From Prado023 sp963697345 (GTDB taxonomy: Bacteria; Actinomycetota; Actinomycetes; S36-B12; CAIYMF01): DNA of 64,000 nucleotides. Below the pieces are notes generated by a model. It did no database searches. It saw only the letters and a list, made by a program, of their open reading frames with translations, and was not told where the DNA came from. How positions within the stretch are numbered: the stretch's first letter is position 1; each line of letters begins with the position of its first letter. The position numbers and the translations under genes were made by a program. The stretch is from the NCBI GenBank assembly GCA_963697345.1, contig CAVONS010000005.1, positions 124,001 to 188,000 of the forward strand. Direction: 5' to 3'. Shown piece by piece: positions 15,885-24,914 of the stretch.

Positions 15885-16386
15885 CCTGACTGACCATCCC
15901 GGGCGATCCCGAGCGCAACCACCCAGCTGACCTGTGCGCCCGGATCGGACGGTGGGTCCGCAGGTCCACTGACTGCCGAACCTCGGCATGCACGTCCACC
16001 ATGAGCCGCACAGCCCTGCGCACGCACCTCTGGTCCGAGGCCCGCTCGACGCTCACCACCGGCACGACACCATCGACATCACTGAGCATGGACTCATCCA
16101 GGCCCTCCTCGCCGAGGAGCACAAGGCCCACGAGGGTGGCTCTGTGGGCACTGGGCACGACCAGGGTCAGGGCACGCGGCTCAAGGGCGGCCTCAGCCAG
16201 CACCAGGATCCGGCCCGGCATCCAGTTCAGCGCCGTGCGCACGTCCTCCTGCGAGGTGGCCAGCACCGCCGGGCCGGTCACGCATCCCAACCCGCCGCCG
16301 TCGACCGAGCGGGCGCTGCAGGACCTGCCATCAGCGGAGACGACCGCAATGGCCTGTCCGTCCTCGTTGCGGCGCTGTCCGACCAC
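15868..16386 (-). CDS. Hypothetical protein downstream of helY
   Basis: 172 aa, not recognised. The GTG at 16386 is preceded by GGAG two bases away, and no other start exists in the open frame. The central part (GRILVLAEAALEPRALTLVVPSAHRATLVG, then DVDGVVPVVSVERASDQRCVRRAVRL; given here in two pieces) has alternating hydrophobic strands and helices like an alpha/beta fold, and the codon use looks coding. It follows helY by 51 nt on the same strand and its 3' end overlaps the convergent exonuclease by 17 nt. There are no catalytic motifs or membrane segments. Confidence 0.5.
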   Translation of the reverse strand: MVGQRRNEDGQAIAVVSADGRSCSARSVDGGGLGCVTGPAVLATSQEDVRTALNWMPGRILVLAEAALEPRALTLVVPSAHRATLVGLVLLGEEGLDESMLSDVDGVVPVVSVERASDQRCVRRAVRLMVDVHAEVRQSVDLRTHRPIRAHRSAGWLRSGSPGMVSQVTSPR

Positions 16387-16437
16387 AACTCCATACTGCT
16401 CCGATCAGCGCCCGATGCCAAGGCCCCGGCCATGGAC

Positions 16438-19167
16438 TCACTGGCCGATGTTGACTGCCACCACCCCGCGACGCATCGAATCGATCGCCGAGCGTGCTGC
16501 GGCGGCCAGCGGACCACCCGGATCGGCCGAGACCAGCTGACCCAGGAAGTCGATGACCTGCTTGCACCACCGCACGAAGTCACCGGCCGTGAGCTCAGAG
16601 CCCTGGAGGACTGAGCGCAGCGTGCCGCCACCGGCCCATCGGTGCACCGCCCAGGCGAACCCCAGATCGGGTTGGCGGGTGGCGGGCAGGCCGTTGCGCT
16701 TCTCCAGCACCTCCAGCGTCCCCCAGGTGCGCATGGTCTCGTCGAGTGTCCCGCGCAGCGCCGGTGGCACACGTGCCGGCGCCCCGCCCGGCTCAGGTGT
16801 GCCCCGCGACTCATACACCAGCGCGGAACACGCCCCGGCCAGCTCGGCCGGGCTCAGCTCCTCCCAGAGCCCCGCCCGCAGGCACTGCATGGCCAACAGG
16901 TCAGACTCCCCATAGATGCGGCGCAGGGCCCTGCCGGCGTCGGTCACCGTGGGGTCCTCGGCCGGGCCGGAGAGGTACCCGAGCTCGGTGAGGACACTGC
17001 AGATCCGGTCGAACCTGCGGGCGATCGAATTGGTCCGCCCCTCCAGCCGTCGGGAGAGGCCGTCGGTCTCGACGCGCAGTCGGTGCGCCCGCTCGGCCCA
17101 TCGCGCGTGCTGCTCCCGGTCCGAGCATCCGTGGCAGGGGTGTGCCCGCATCTGCGCACGCAGGTCGGCCAGCTCGCCATCGTCATCGTGAGCCCGCGAG
17201 CGGCGTCCCGGCTTGGGGATGTCCAGGCCGTCGGTGCGCTGCCTGAGCATCGCCGCCAGCTCACGCCGGGAGTTCGCCGAACGGGCGGAGAACGCGCGCG
17301 GGATGCGCAACCGGTCCACGACCGGTGGCGCGACCGGGAAGTCGATGACACCGAGCCGGCGGACCTGTCGGTCGATGGTGAGGACGAAGGGCCGGGGGTC
17401 CTCCCCCAGCGACAGGCCCGGGTCGATGACCACAGCCAACCCCCGGCGACGGCCGGCCGGGACCACGATGACGTCGCCCGGGACGAGGTCTGCCAGTGCC
17501 TCCGACACCTCCGAGCGCCGGGTTGCGGCTCCCTGCCTGGCCATCCCCTTCTCGCGTGCGGTGAGCTGTTGGCGGATCGCAGCGTAGGAGGCGAAGTCCC
17601 CCAGGTGACACGACATCGACTCCTGGTAGCCGGCGATGGCGTCCTCATTGCGCTGGATCTCGCGGGCCAGTCCGACGATGCCCCGGTCGGCCTGGAACTG
17701 GGCGAAGGAGGACTCCAGCACCTCACGTGCTGCCGACCTGCCCACCTGTCCGACGAGGTTCACGGCCATGTTGTAGGAGGGCCGGAAGCTGGACACGAGC
17801 GGGTAGGTGCGCGTCGAGGCCAATCCGGCCAGCTCCGCGGGGTCGATGCCCTGGTGCCACACGACCACGGCGTGACCCTCGACGTCGATCCCGCGGCGCC
17901 CTGCCCGCCCGGTCAGCTGCGTGTACTCCCCCGGCGTGATGGGCGCATGGGTCTCCCCGTTCCACTTGACCAGGCGCTCGAGGACCACGGCGCGGGCCGG
18001 CATGTTGATGCCCAGGGCCAGCGTCTCCGTGGCGAACACCGCCTTCACCAGCCCCTCCTGGAAGAGCTCCTCGACGGTCTCCTTGAACGTGGGGATGAGT
18101 CCGGCGTGGTGCGCGGCGATCCCCCTCTCGAGGCCGTCGAGCCACGCGTCGAACCCGAGCACGGCCAGGTCGGACGGAGGCAGGTCCACGACGCGGGCCA
18201 GGACTCGTTCCCGGATCTCGGCGCGTTCGGCAGGACGGGTCAGCTGCAGCCCCGCGTGCAGGCACTGCTCGACCGCGGCCTCACAACCGGCCCGGCTGAA
18301 GATGAAGGCGATACAGGGAAGCAGGTCGGCCTTCTGCAGGGTCCGGATCACGTCCGGGCGCTGAGTCCCGGGCAGGGGACGCGGGCGCCGCTCGCCACGA
18401 TGTGGACGTGTGGGGGCGGGCCGGTTGGGGCCCCCGCTGCGCCCACCCCCGCCTCGGTAGTCGCGACGGGACTTGTGGATGCGCTGGTCGTTGCGGGCGA
18501 GCCTGATCAGTTCCGGGTTGACCGAGCGGCCACGGTCGTCGACGAACAGGTCGTGCAGGTTGCGATCGGCCAGGACGTGCTGCCACAGCGGGACCGGTCG
18601 GTGCTCCTCGACCACGATGTCGGTGTCGCCACGCACCTCAGCCAGCCAGGCACCGAACTCCTCGGCGTTGCTGACCGTGGCCGACAGGGCCACGACGCTG
18701 ACGTGCTCGGGGAGATTGATGATGATCTCCTCCCAGACCGGGCCGCGCTCCCGGTCGGCGAGGTAGTGGACCTCGTCCATCACGACGAACTCCAGGCCCA
18801 CCAGGGTCCGGGAGCCGGCGTAGAGCATGTTGCGCAGCACCTCCGTGGTCATCACGACCACCGGCGCCTCGCTGTTGATCGAGTTGTCCCCGGTCAGGAG
18901 GCCGACCCGGTCCGCGCCGTAGCGCTCCACGAGGTCGTTGTACTTCTGGTTCGACAGGGCCTTGATGGGAGTCGTGTAGAAGCACTTGGCCTTTCGGGTC
19001 ACCGCCAGGTGGACGGCGAACTCCCCCACCACGGTCTTGCCCGACCCGGTGGGTGCGGCCACCAGGACGCCTCGCCCCGACAGGATGCTGGCGCAGGCCT
19101 GCTCCTGGAAGGAATCCAGCCCGAACTCGTAGAGCCCGCGGAACTGCTCCAGTGCGCCGTTGTCCAT
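16438..19167 (-). CDS. helY: DEAD/DEAH-box RNA helicase, HelY/Mtr4-like
   Basis: 909 aa. SKI2/Mtr4-type helicase with motif I APTGSGKT, motif II DEVH, motif III SAT and motif VI TGRAGRRG, and a long C-terminal region ending in a DSHCT-like domain. An Arg/Gly/Pro-rich insertion (GGGGRSGGPNRPAPTRPHRG) interrupts the linker between the two RecA domains. ATP-dependent RNA unwinding in RNA turnover is the expected role. The ATG at 19167 (MDNGALEQFRGLYEFGLDSFQ) matches family starts and lies 10 nt after the kinase-like gene upstream. Confidence 0.93.
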   Translation of the reverse strand: MDNGALEQFRGLYEFGLDSFQEQACASILSGRGVLVAAPTGSGKTVVGEFAVHLAVTRKAKCFYTTPIKALSNQKYNDLVERYGADRVGLLTGDNSINSEAPVVVMTTEVLRNMLYAGSRTLVGLEFVVMDEVHYLADRERGPVWEEIIINLPEHVSVVALSATVSNAEEFGAWLAEVRGDTDIVVEEHRPVPLWQHVLADRNLHDLFVDDRGRSVNPELIRLARNDQRIHKSRRDYRGGGGRSGGPNRPAPTRPHRGERRPRPLPGTQRPDVIRTLQKADLLPCIAFIFSRAGCEAAVEQCLHAGLQLTRPAERAEIRERVLARVVDLPPSDLAVLGFDAWLDGLERGIAAHHAGLIPTFKETVEELFQEGLVKAVFATETLALGINMPARAVVLERLVKWNGETHAPITPGEYTQLTGRAGRRGIDVEGHAVVVWHQGIDPAELAGLASTRTYPLVSSFRPSYNMAVNLVGQVGRSAAREVLESSFAQFQADRGIVGLAREIQRNEDAIAGYQESMSCHLGDFASYAAIRQQLTAREKGMARQGAATRRSEVSEALADLVPGDVIVVPAGRRRGLAVVIDPGLSLGEDPRPFVLTIDRQVRRLGVIDFPVAPPVVDRLRIPRAFSARSANSRRELAAMLRQRTDGLDIPKPGRRSRAHDDDGELADLRAQMRAHPCHGCSDREQHARWAERAHRLRVETDGLSRRLEGRTNSIARRFDRICSVLTELGYLSGPAEDPTVTDAGRALRRIYGESDLLAMQCLRAGLWEELSPAELAGACSALVYESRGTPEPGGAPARVPPALRGTLDETMRTWGTLEVLEKRNGLPATRQPDLGFAWAVHRWAGGGTLRSVLQGSELTAGDFVRWCKQVIDFLGQLVSADPGGPLAAAARSAIDSMRRGVVAVNIGQ

Positions 19168-19177
19168 GGCGCTGACG

Positions 19178-20071
19178 CTACCCGGGGACGAGCACTCGCA
19201 CCCCGTCCGGCACGGTGGTGACGGTGACCGGCAGCGGCCCGATGGGCTCCCCATCGGCGTAGGCGACCTGCCCGGGAGCCTCGAGGCTCACCGATCGCAC
19301 CCGCCAGGTCTGCACCGCAGGGTCGTGCAGGTGCTTGCCTGTGTAGACCTTGGGGAAGATGGCCAGGAGCTTGCGTCGGGACACGGTGTTGAGCCAGACA
19401 ACGTCCAGCATGCCGTCATGCACGTCCGCGCCGTCGCACACCTTCATGCCGCCACCGAACAGGGGCCCGTTGCCGACCGAGACCATCATCCCGTCCCTGG
19501 CCACGACCTCGTCGTCGAGGACCGCTCGGTAGCTGATCGGCCGGAAGGTGCGCAGCTCAGCCAGCATCGCGCGGATGTAGAGCGCCGTCCCACTGGGCCA
19601 CGTCATCGCGTTGGCGCGCTCGTTGGCCCCGGAGTCGAACCCTGAGGACATCACGCACAGGAAGTGCCGCACGGTTCCGTCGGCAGCCTCCACGCGGCCC
19701 ACGTCGAAGCTGCGCGCGTGGCCAGCCAGGATCACCGAGACCGCACCCTCCCGGCTGAGCTTGCCCAGGCCCACGGTGGTCGCGGCATCGTTGCCGGTCC
19801 CCAACGGGACGATCCCCAGGGCTGTGCTGGTGCCGATCACTGACTGCAGCGCGAGGTGCACCGTCCCATCCCCGCCGACTGCCACGAGGGCATCGAGACC
19901 CCCGGACACGGCCTCGGTGACCAGTTGCCGCGCATGCGGCTCGGACTCGCCCTGGATCGCGAGGACCTCATCAGCACGGCTGCCCAACCCACGCAGCACC
20001 TCGGCGCTGTGGCGGGTGACCCGTCCGCCACCGGAGCTCGGATTGATCAGTACCCCGATGCGTCGCTTCAC
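19178..20071 (-). CDS. Diacylglycerol/lipid kinase-like protein (DagK catalytic domain)
   Basis: 297 aa. The DAGK-catalytic signatures INPSSGGGR, AVGGDGTVHL and PLGTGND are intact, with VMSSGFDSGAN and DGEPIGPLPV toward the C-terminus. The family phosphorylates diacylglycerol or related lipids; the substrate here is not determined. The GTG at 20071 gives the canonical short N-terminus, and TAGCGT lies 8 nt upstream. It is followed by helY at 10 nt. Confidence 0.9.
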   Translation of the reverse strand: MKRRIGVLINPSSGGGRVTRHSAEVLRGLGSRADEVLAIQGESEPHARQLVTEAVSGGLDALVAVGGDGTVHLALQSVIGTSTALGIVPLGTGNDAATTVGLGKLSREGAVSVILAGHARSFDVGRVEAADGTVRHFLCVMSSGFDSGANERANAMTWPSGTALYIRAMLAELRTFRPISYRAVLDDEVVARDGMMVSVGNGPLFGGGMKVCDGADVHDGMLDVVWLNTVSRRKLLAIFPKVYTGKHLHDPAVQTWRVRSVSLEAPGQVAYADGEPIGPLPVTVTTVPDGVRVLVPG

Positions 20072-20079
20072 AGGGGCGC

Positions 20080-20085
20080 ACGCTA
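20080..20085 (-). promoter_or_regulatory. -10 element of DagK-like gene and helY
   Basis: TAGCGT on the minus strand, 8 nt before the GTG at 20071; near-leaderless arrangement. Confidence 0.4.
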
Positions 20086-20138
20086 CTCCAGCGCCGGCGA
20101 TGACACCCGCACCACGGGCTGGAACTGCCCAGGGGCCG

Positions 20139-20996
20139 TCAGGCGTCCAGCGGGGACGTCTCGTCGTCCTCCCACTGCGGCTGGTCGTCGCGCCGCCGGC
20201 TGCGACGACGATCGTTGAGCCAGCAGACACCCCCGGCCCCGAGCATGAGCAGCAGCATCGGAACGGCGAGCAGGGCGAGGTTGAACGGGTCACCGGTCGG
20301 GGTGGCCATCGCGGCGAACACCACGACCCCCAGCACGATCCAGCGCCACCACGACCACAGGCGACTCGCGGTCAGGACGCCGGCGAAGTTCATGCCCACG
20401 ACCAGCAGCGGGAGCAGGAAGCCCATGCCGAACACCAGCATCATCCGCAGGAAGAACGACAGGTACTTGTCGACCGAGATGATGTTCTCGATGTTCTCCG
20501 GCGTGAACCCGAGCAGGATCTCCAGGCCACGCGGCAGGAAGGTGTAGGCCATCGCGGCCCCGGCCAGGAACATCGGAGTGGCCACGACGGCGAAGCCCAG
20601 GGCCCACCGGCGCTCGTTGCGATGCAGGCCCGGCGTCACGAAGCGCCACAGCTGGTAGAGCCACACGGGGCTGGCCAGCAGGATTCCCGCGACCCCCGCC
20701 ACCTTGAGCTGCATCACGAACGGGTCGGCCACGCCGGTGAAGGCCAGGGTCATGTCCCGGCCATCGGCAGCGGCCGCCGCGACCACGTCGTCGAACGGTG
20801 CGCGGATCAGCGCGAAGATCTCGTCGTAGTACACCCAGGCCACAGCCATGCCCACGATGATGGCCAGCAGCGACTTCACCACACGTTGGCGGAGCTCACG
20901 CAGGTGCTCGCGCAGTGGCATCGCCGCCACGGGGTTGTCGTCCTTGCGGGGCTTGGTACCGCCCTTGGTTCCGCCGGGCACAGGCGGAGCGCTCAC
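20139..20996 (-). CDS. tatC: Sec-independent translocase TatC
   Basis: 285 aa, six membrane segments. It binds twin-arginine signal peptides and forms the translocon core with TatA. The TatC motif around LREHLRELRQRVVKSL opens the protein, followed by SPVWLYQLWRFVTPGL, GFLLPLLVVGMN and ATPTGDPFNLALLA. The tail is charged (RRRSRRRDD...). The GTG start overlaps the tatA stop as GTGA (20993-20996). Confidence 0.96.
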   Translation of the reverse strand: MSAPPVPGGTKGGTKPRKDDNPVAAMPLREHLRELRQRVVKSLLAIIVGMAVAWVYYDEIFALIRAPFDDVVAAAAADGRDMTLAFTGVADPFVMQLKVAGVAGILLASPVWLYQLWRFVTPGLHRNERRWALGFAVVATPMFLAGAAMAYTFLPRGLEILLGFTPENIENIISVDKYLSFFLRMMLVFGMGFLLPLLVVGMNFAGVLTASRLWSWWRWIVLGVVVFAAMATPTGDPFNLALLAVPMLLLMLGAGGVCWLNDRRRSRRRDDQPQWEDDETSPLDA

Positions 20997-21262
20997 GCCT
21001 GGGTGGGCGGAGCGGGTGGAGCAGGAGGCGTGGTGTGCTGCGTCTGGGCCGACTCAGCGGAGGCCTGCTCGGCTGGGGATTCCGGCAGCGCACTCTGGCC
21101 CGGCTCCGGCTGGTCGGAATCAGTCAGGCCCTTGGTCTCAGCCTTGAAGATCCGCAGTGAACGACCGACGCTGCGCGCCGCGTCAGGCAGGCGCTTGGCC
21201 CCGAAGAGCAGGACGATCACGAGCACGAGGACGAGCAGCTCAGGGCCGCGGATGTTGGGCAT
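20993..21262 (-). CDS. tatA: Sec-independent translocase TatA
   Basis: 89 aa. One N-terminal membrane helix (GPELLVLVLVIVLLFGAKRL), the FGxKRLP hinge, an amphipathic helix (DAARSVGRSLRIFK) and a Pro/Ala/Gln-rich tail are diagnostic. No separate TatB is in the window. The ATG at 21262 has a strong GGAGGG ribosome site. It is coupled to tatC by a 4-nt overlap. Confidence 0.95.
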   Translation of the reverse strand: MPNIRGPELLVLVLVIVLLFGAKRLPDAARSVGRSLRIFKAETKGLTDSDQPEPGQSALPESPAEQASAESAQTQHTTPPAPPAPPTQA

Positions 21263-21357
21263 GGGACCCTCCTGCGTCAGACCCGCCGTATGCGGGGAAT
21301 GATACGAGGGTACGACTGGACGTGCACATTGCCCAACCGCTGCACCACGTGGCGGGG

Positions 21358-21696
21358 TCAGACCTCCTGGTCGGCCGCCATCACGACGTCGTCGGCGGTG
21401 GCCAGCCACAACGCGAAGTCCAGCAGGTCATCTCGGGTCAGGGGCGGACACGTACGCTCCAGCACGCGGGCCTCGAGGTACTCCACGGGGATGTCCAGGT
21501 TGTCGACACGAACCCCAGCGCCGGAGAGCAGCTGGACGACGTCGGCATCGGCTGTCTTGCAGACGTCGTCCGAACAGCCGGCGCACGTGAAGGTGTAGGT
21601 GGACCAACCGAGCTCACGGGCGACGGTCACATGAACGTCTGCCGGCACGAGGTCAACATCGCCACAGCGTGGGCACGTCGCCTTGATGGTCGTCAT
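21358..21696 (-). CDS. Small zinc-ribbon protein, function unknown
   Basis: 112 aa. CPRCG near the N-terminus and CAGC about 30 residues later form a four-cysteine zinc ribbon; the rest is acidic and helical. The ATG at 21696 was preferred because a GAGGAGG site sits 5 nt upstream; the GTG at 21702 lies inside that site. It lies between pafBC and tatA on the same strand, and I recognise no specific function. Confidence 0.75.
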   Translation of the reverse strand: MTTIKATCPRCGDVDLVPADVHVTVARELGWSTYTFTCAGCSDDVCKTADADVVQLLSGAGVRVDNLDIPVEYLEARVLERTCPPLTRDDLLDFALWLATADDVVMAADQEV

Positions 21697-21803
21697 CTCC
21701 ACCTCCTCGGGTCCTACCCCGTCAATGCCTCTCGCATCGGGTCATCGTCCCCCGGACTTGAGCCCCAGCAGGCATCATGTGACTGCGGATGGTGGTGATG
21801 CAA

Positions 21804-23783
21804 CTACTCAGAGGTCTCTTGGACCTCGAATCTGCGACGATGACGGCCGAGGGAATCCCGTGCGGCAGCCACGATCTCGTCGACGAGCCACTGCGGTTCG
21901 CGCAGCACGACTGTTCCGGCCGACCCCAGGACGAGGCGCCGGGCCCACACGTAGTCACCCACGGGCAGCTCGGCACGCACCGCGCCGTCGGGCAGTGACC
22001 ACCGCCGCGAGACGGGGTGCCGGTCCAGGACCGGAGAGCCCGCCGGAAGGTCCACGAGGACCCGCTTGCCCGTCGATCCCAGGGCAACAGCCATCGGCGC
22101 GACCTCGTCGACACCCTCCACCGCGCGGGCCGGCTCGGCGCTCACCGCGATCGCACGGATGCGGTCCACGCGGAACATGCGCAGTCCCCCGGCCGACCGG
22201 CAGTACCCGCGCAGGTATCCATAGCCATCCACGACGACGACCCCCAAGGGATCCACGACCCTGTGTGTCACCTCGTCGCGGACGGCACCGAGGTAGGTGA
22301 GGTCCACGGCACGTCCCGTGGCCAACGCCTCCTCGACCGGGTCGAGCACGGCACCCGGCAGGTCGACTCGGACCGAGAGGGCACCAGGCGCCGGGGCGCG
22401 GCCACCCAGGGACGCGCCCAGCTTGCCAATCACCGACGTGAGGACCTCGCTGCTCGCCCCGCCGGGCACCGCGGCCAGTGCGTTGAGCGCCACGATCAGC
22501 GCGAAGCCCTCGTCCGGGGTGAGGGTCAGGGGGGCATCGAGGTCCAGAGCGTCCAGGACCTCGATCTCGCCACCGTCCTCCCAGTACTGGATGTCGAACA
22601 GGGTCCAGTCGTCAGCCCCCGAGGTGATCACCGAGCCGAGATCCTCCAGCAGCTGCTCCTCGGAGATGTTGAAGTGCGCGGCTGCATCGGCCACTGCCAC
22701 ACCGCTGTTGGCCGCCAGCCACGGAACGAGGGCCAGCAGCCGGGCGAACTGCGCAGTGCCCGGACCGCCGCCGGCGGAACCTGCAGTCAGGGGGCGACCC
22801 GCAGCCGGGGCCGGGCTGGCCTGTTCGGCAAGCACGGCCTCGAGTTGAGCCACCGCCTCGGCCACGGCGGGCGGCGGGGCCAGCACCCAGGCTGCCGGCA
22901 CGTGCGCCAGGACTGAGCCCACACCGTTGCGCAGCTCGTCCACCGGCAGCTCGAGAAGGTCCTCCCCCTCAGGCGAGGGGCCACGATCGACGCCCTGGAG
23001 CCGCAGTCCCGCGACGGCTCCCGGGGTCAGTGCCACCTGGAGGCTCACCGCTTCGCCCCGGGCGAACTGGCCGATGGCCTCGGCGACGTCAAAGCCCTGC
23101 GGCACCTCGTAGGACGCGCCGGTCGCATCCAGACGCACCGCGCCCTCGATGCGCGAGGCGCGGAAGACGCGCACGTCATCACGGTCGGTGTCGAACCCGA
23201 CCAGGTACCAATGACCCCGCCACCACACCGTTCCCCACGGTTGGACGTGGCGCACCTGAGCAGGTCCGCCGCCACCCTTGTGGTAGCCGAAGGTGATCGC
23301 GGTTCCCGCTCCGCAGGCCTCGATCAGGGTGTGCAGCGCGGGCGAGTCCGCTGACAGCCCGGCAATCGGCGCCGCACCCGAACCCGAGGACCGCATGCCC
23401 AGCTGGGCCTCGACCTTGCGCAGGGCGTTCAGCGCTGCCGGAGCCAGGTCGGCCCGCTGCCACGCACGCGCGGCCAGCCCGAGCACCGCCAGCTCGGCGC
23501 GGCTGAGGTCCAGTGGGGCCAGCGTCGGGTCACCCTCGATCCGGTAGCCCATGACCACGCCCGACGCGTCGGTCCGCGTGACGATCGGCACGCCCATCGC
23601 CCGCAGCTCGTCCTTGTCGCGTTCGAACATCCGCTCGAAGGCCTCCGAGGAGGCATCTGGGTTGTACCCGCGGACCACGGAACGGATCTGCGCACGGTCG
23701 AGCCCAACCTCGCTGCCCCGCAGGGCCATGAGGAGGTTGAGCAGCCGCTCGGCCTTGGTGTAGGGCTGGACCCCCTCGGCCAT
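21804..23783 (-). CDS. pafBC: PafB-PafC fused WYL transcription regulator
   Basis: 659 aa, equal to PafB plus PafC fused in one chain. It has an N-terminal winged HTH (TKAERLLNLLMAL) and WYL domain one (WWRGHWYLVGFDTD), then a second HTH-like half from about residue 340 with WYL domain two (DGYGYLRGYCRSA). In mycobacteria PafBC activates the LexA/RecA-independent DNA-damage response and binds RNA polymerase. The gene overlaps the upstream FKBP stop by one base (TGATG) and belongs to the pafA neighbourhood. Confidence 0.9.
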   Translation of the reverse strand: MAEGVQPYTKAERLLNLLMALRGSEVGLDRAQIRSVVRGYNPDASSEAFERMFERDKDELRAMGVPIVTRTDASGVVMGYRIEGDPTLAPLDLSRAELAVLGLAARAWQRADLAPAALNALRKVEAQLGMRSSGSGAAPIAGLSADSPALHTLIEACGAGTAITFGYHKGGGGPAQVRHVQPWGTVWWRGHWYLVGFDTDRDDVRVFRASRIEGAVRLDATGASYEVPQGFDVAEAIGQFARGEAVSLQVALTPGAVAGLRLQGVDRGPSPEGEDLLELPVDELRNGVGSVLAHVPAAWVLAPPPAVAEAVAQLEAVLAEQASPAPAAGRPLTAGSAGGGPGTAQFARLLALVPWLAANSGVAVADAAAHFNISEEQLLEDLGSVITSGADDWTLFDIQYWEDGGEIEVLDALDLDAPLTLTPDEGFALIVALNALAAVPGGASSEVLTSVIGKLGASLGGRAPAPGALSVRVDLPGAVLDPVEEALATGRAVDLTYLGAVRDEVTHRVVDPLGVVVVDGYGYLRGYCRSAGGLRMFRVDRIRAIAVSAEPARAVEGVDEVAPMAVALGSTGKRVLVDLPAGSPVLDRHPVSRRWSLPDGAVRAELPVGDYVWARRLVLGSAGTVVLREPQWLVDEIVAAARDSLGRHRRRFEVQETSE

Positions 23784-24148
23784 CAGCGAACGGCGAGCAG
23801 GTCGATCACGAAGATCAGCGTCTTGCCCGACAGCCGGTGCCCACCGTTCTCGCCGTATGCCAGGCGCGGCGGGATGACCAGCTCACGCCGACCCCCGACG
23901 CGCATCCCGGGGATGCCGTCCTGCCAACCCTGGATGAGTCCGGCCAGTGGGAACGCGATCGGCTCGCCGCGATCCCACGACGCGTCGAACTGGTCGCCGG
24001 TGTCGTACTCGACACCCACGTAGTGCACCGTCACCTGGGCGCCGGCGACAGCCTCCGGGCCCTCGCCGAGGACAACATCACGGATGACGAGCTCGACGGG
24101 CGCCGGGCCCTCGGGGAAGTCGATCTCGGGCTTGGTCAGGTCAGACAT
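23783..24148 (-). CDS. FKBP-type peptidyl-prolyl isomerase (cytosolic)
   Basis: 121 aa, a single FKBP domain (VTVHYVGVEYDTGDQFDASW, GWQDGIPGMRVGGRREL, PPRLAYGE). No signal peptide, so it is cytosolic. The ATG at 24148 has AGAGG 7 nt upstream; a GTG two codons earlier is less likely. It is coupled to pafBC by the TGATG overlap. Two 14-bp repeats lie just upstream. Confidence 0.93.
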   Translation of the reverse strand: MSDLTKPEIDFPEGPAPVELVIRDVVLGEGPEAVAGAQVTVHYVGVEYDTGDQFDASWDRGEPIAFPLAGLIQGWQDGIPGMRVGGRRELVIPPRLAYGENGGHRLSGKTLIFVIDLLAVR

Positions 24149-24168
24149 GGACACACCTCTCGCATCGG

Positions 24169-24202
24169 TCGGATCAGGTCGGTTCAGTTCGGATCAGGTC
24201 GG
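24169..24202. repeat. Two direct 14-bp repeats, 20 bp apart, upstream of FKBP gene
   Basis: TCGGATCAGGTCGG occurs at 24169-24182 and 24189-24202, start-to-start 20 bp, that is about two helical turns. The elements lie 21-54 nt before the FKBP ATG (24148), in the promoter or leader, so a tandem operator is possible. Confidence 0.55.
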
Positions 24203-24246
24203 GTTCCGTCAGGTGCTGCTGAGAGGTCGGGGCTGCTGTGTCGCGA

Positions 24247-24870
24247 TCAGGCAGGCGGCGTCGCCGTGATCAGGTCCACCACGAACACCAACGTCTCGTC
24301 GGGCAGGATCACCGGCGGGCTGCCCTGCTCGCCATAGGCCATGTCCCCGGGAATCACCAGCAGGCGACGACCACCGGGCTGCATCCCGAGCATCCCCTCC
24401 TGCCACCCGGGGATCACCTGGTCCAAGGAGAACGTGGCCGGCTCGCCCCGCGACCATGAGGAGTCGAACTCCGCCCGGGACTGCTGCCCGAGTCCGACGT
24501 ACTGGACCGTGAGCACGGCTCCGGCCTCGACCGGGTCACCCTCGCCGACCCATACGTCCCCGGTGGCCAGCTCGGTGACGGGGGCGAAGTCCGCGGCCAG
24601 ATCGATGGCGGGTGCCTCTTCCGGCCCCCCTGACACGGTGACGCCGAGGTACTCGTACGACTCGCCCTCGGCCGCACCCTCCGCGGTGATCGGGGCCGGG
24701 GCCGCGCTGGGCACCACCGCGGCGACGGTGCTGCCGGCCGCCTCGGAGGCAGCGGCACTGGGTGCAGGTGACTCGATGGGCGTCTGCCCGGAGTCTGAGG
24801 AGCACCCCGTGAGCGTCAGGGACAGGACAAGGGCGAGGGCGGCGACAGGCGCGGCGGTCCGGCGATTCAC
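24247..24870 (-). CDS. FKBP-type peptidyl-prolyl isomerase lipoprotein
   Basis: 207 aa. A lipoprotein signal peptide ends in the lipobox LTGC (about residue 25), then an Ala/Pro/Glu-rich linker and one FKBP domain (LTVQYVGLGQQSRAEFDSSW, GWQEGMLGMQPGGRRLL). It is anchored outside the membrane, and Lnt encoded at 4663-6249 could N-acylate it. The GTG at 24870 was chosen: TAGAGT lies 7 nt upstream, and an earlier GTG falls within that -10. Confidence 0.9.
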   Translation of the reverse strand: MNRRTAAPVAALALVLSLTLTGCSSDSGQTPIESPAPSAAASEAAGSTVAAVVPSAAPAPITAEGAAEGESYEYLGVTVSGGPEEAPAIDLAADFAPVTELATGDVWVGEGDPVEAGAVLTVQYVGLGQQSRAEFDSSWSRGEPATFSLDQVIPGWQEGMLGMQPGGRRLLVIPGDMAYGEQGSPPVILPDETLVFVVDLITATPPA

Positions 24871-24877
24871 CCGGTGC

Positions 24878-24883
24878 ACTCTA
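24878..24883 (-). promoter_or_regulatory. -10 element of FKBP lipoprotein gene, leaderless type
   Basis: TAGAGT on the minus strand, 7 nt before the GTG at 24870. Confidence 0.45.
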
Positions 24884-24914
24884 GTTGCCCGATGCCGGAT
24901 CGCTGACACCCGCC

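Noticed and set aside
16642..19221. 859-codon plus-strand open frame
   Set aside because: It is the complement of helY in the same codon phase. Composition (Gln/His/Arg/Asp rich) and lack of motifs mark it as a high-GC shadow.
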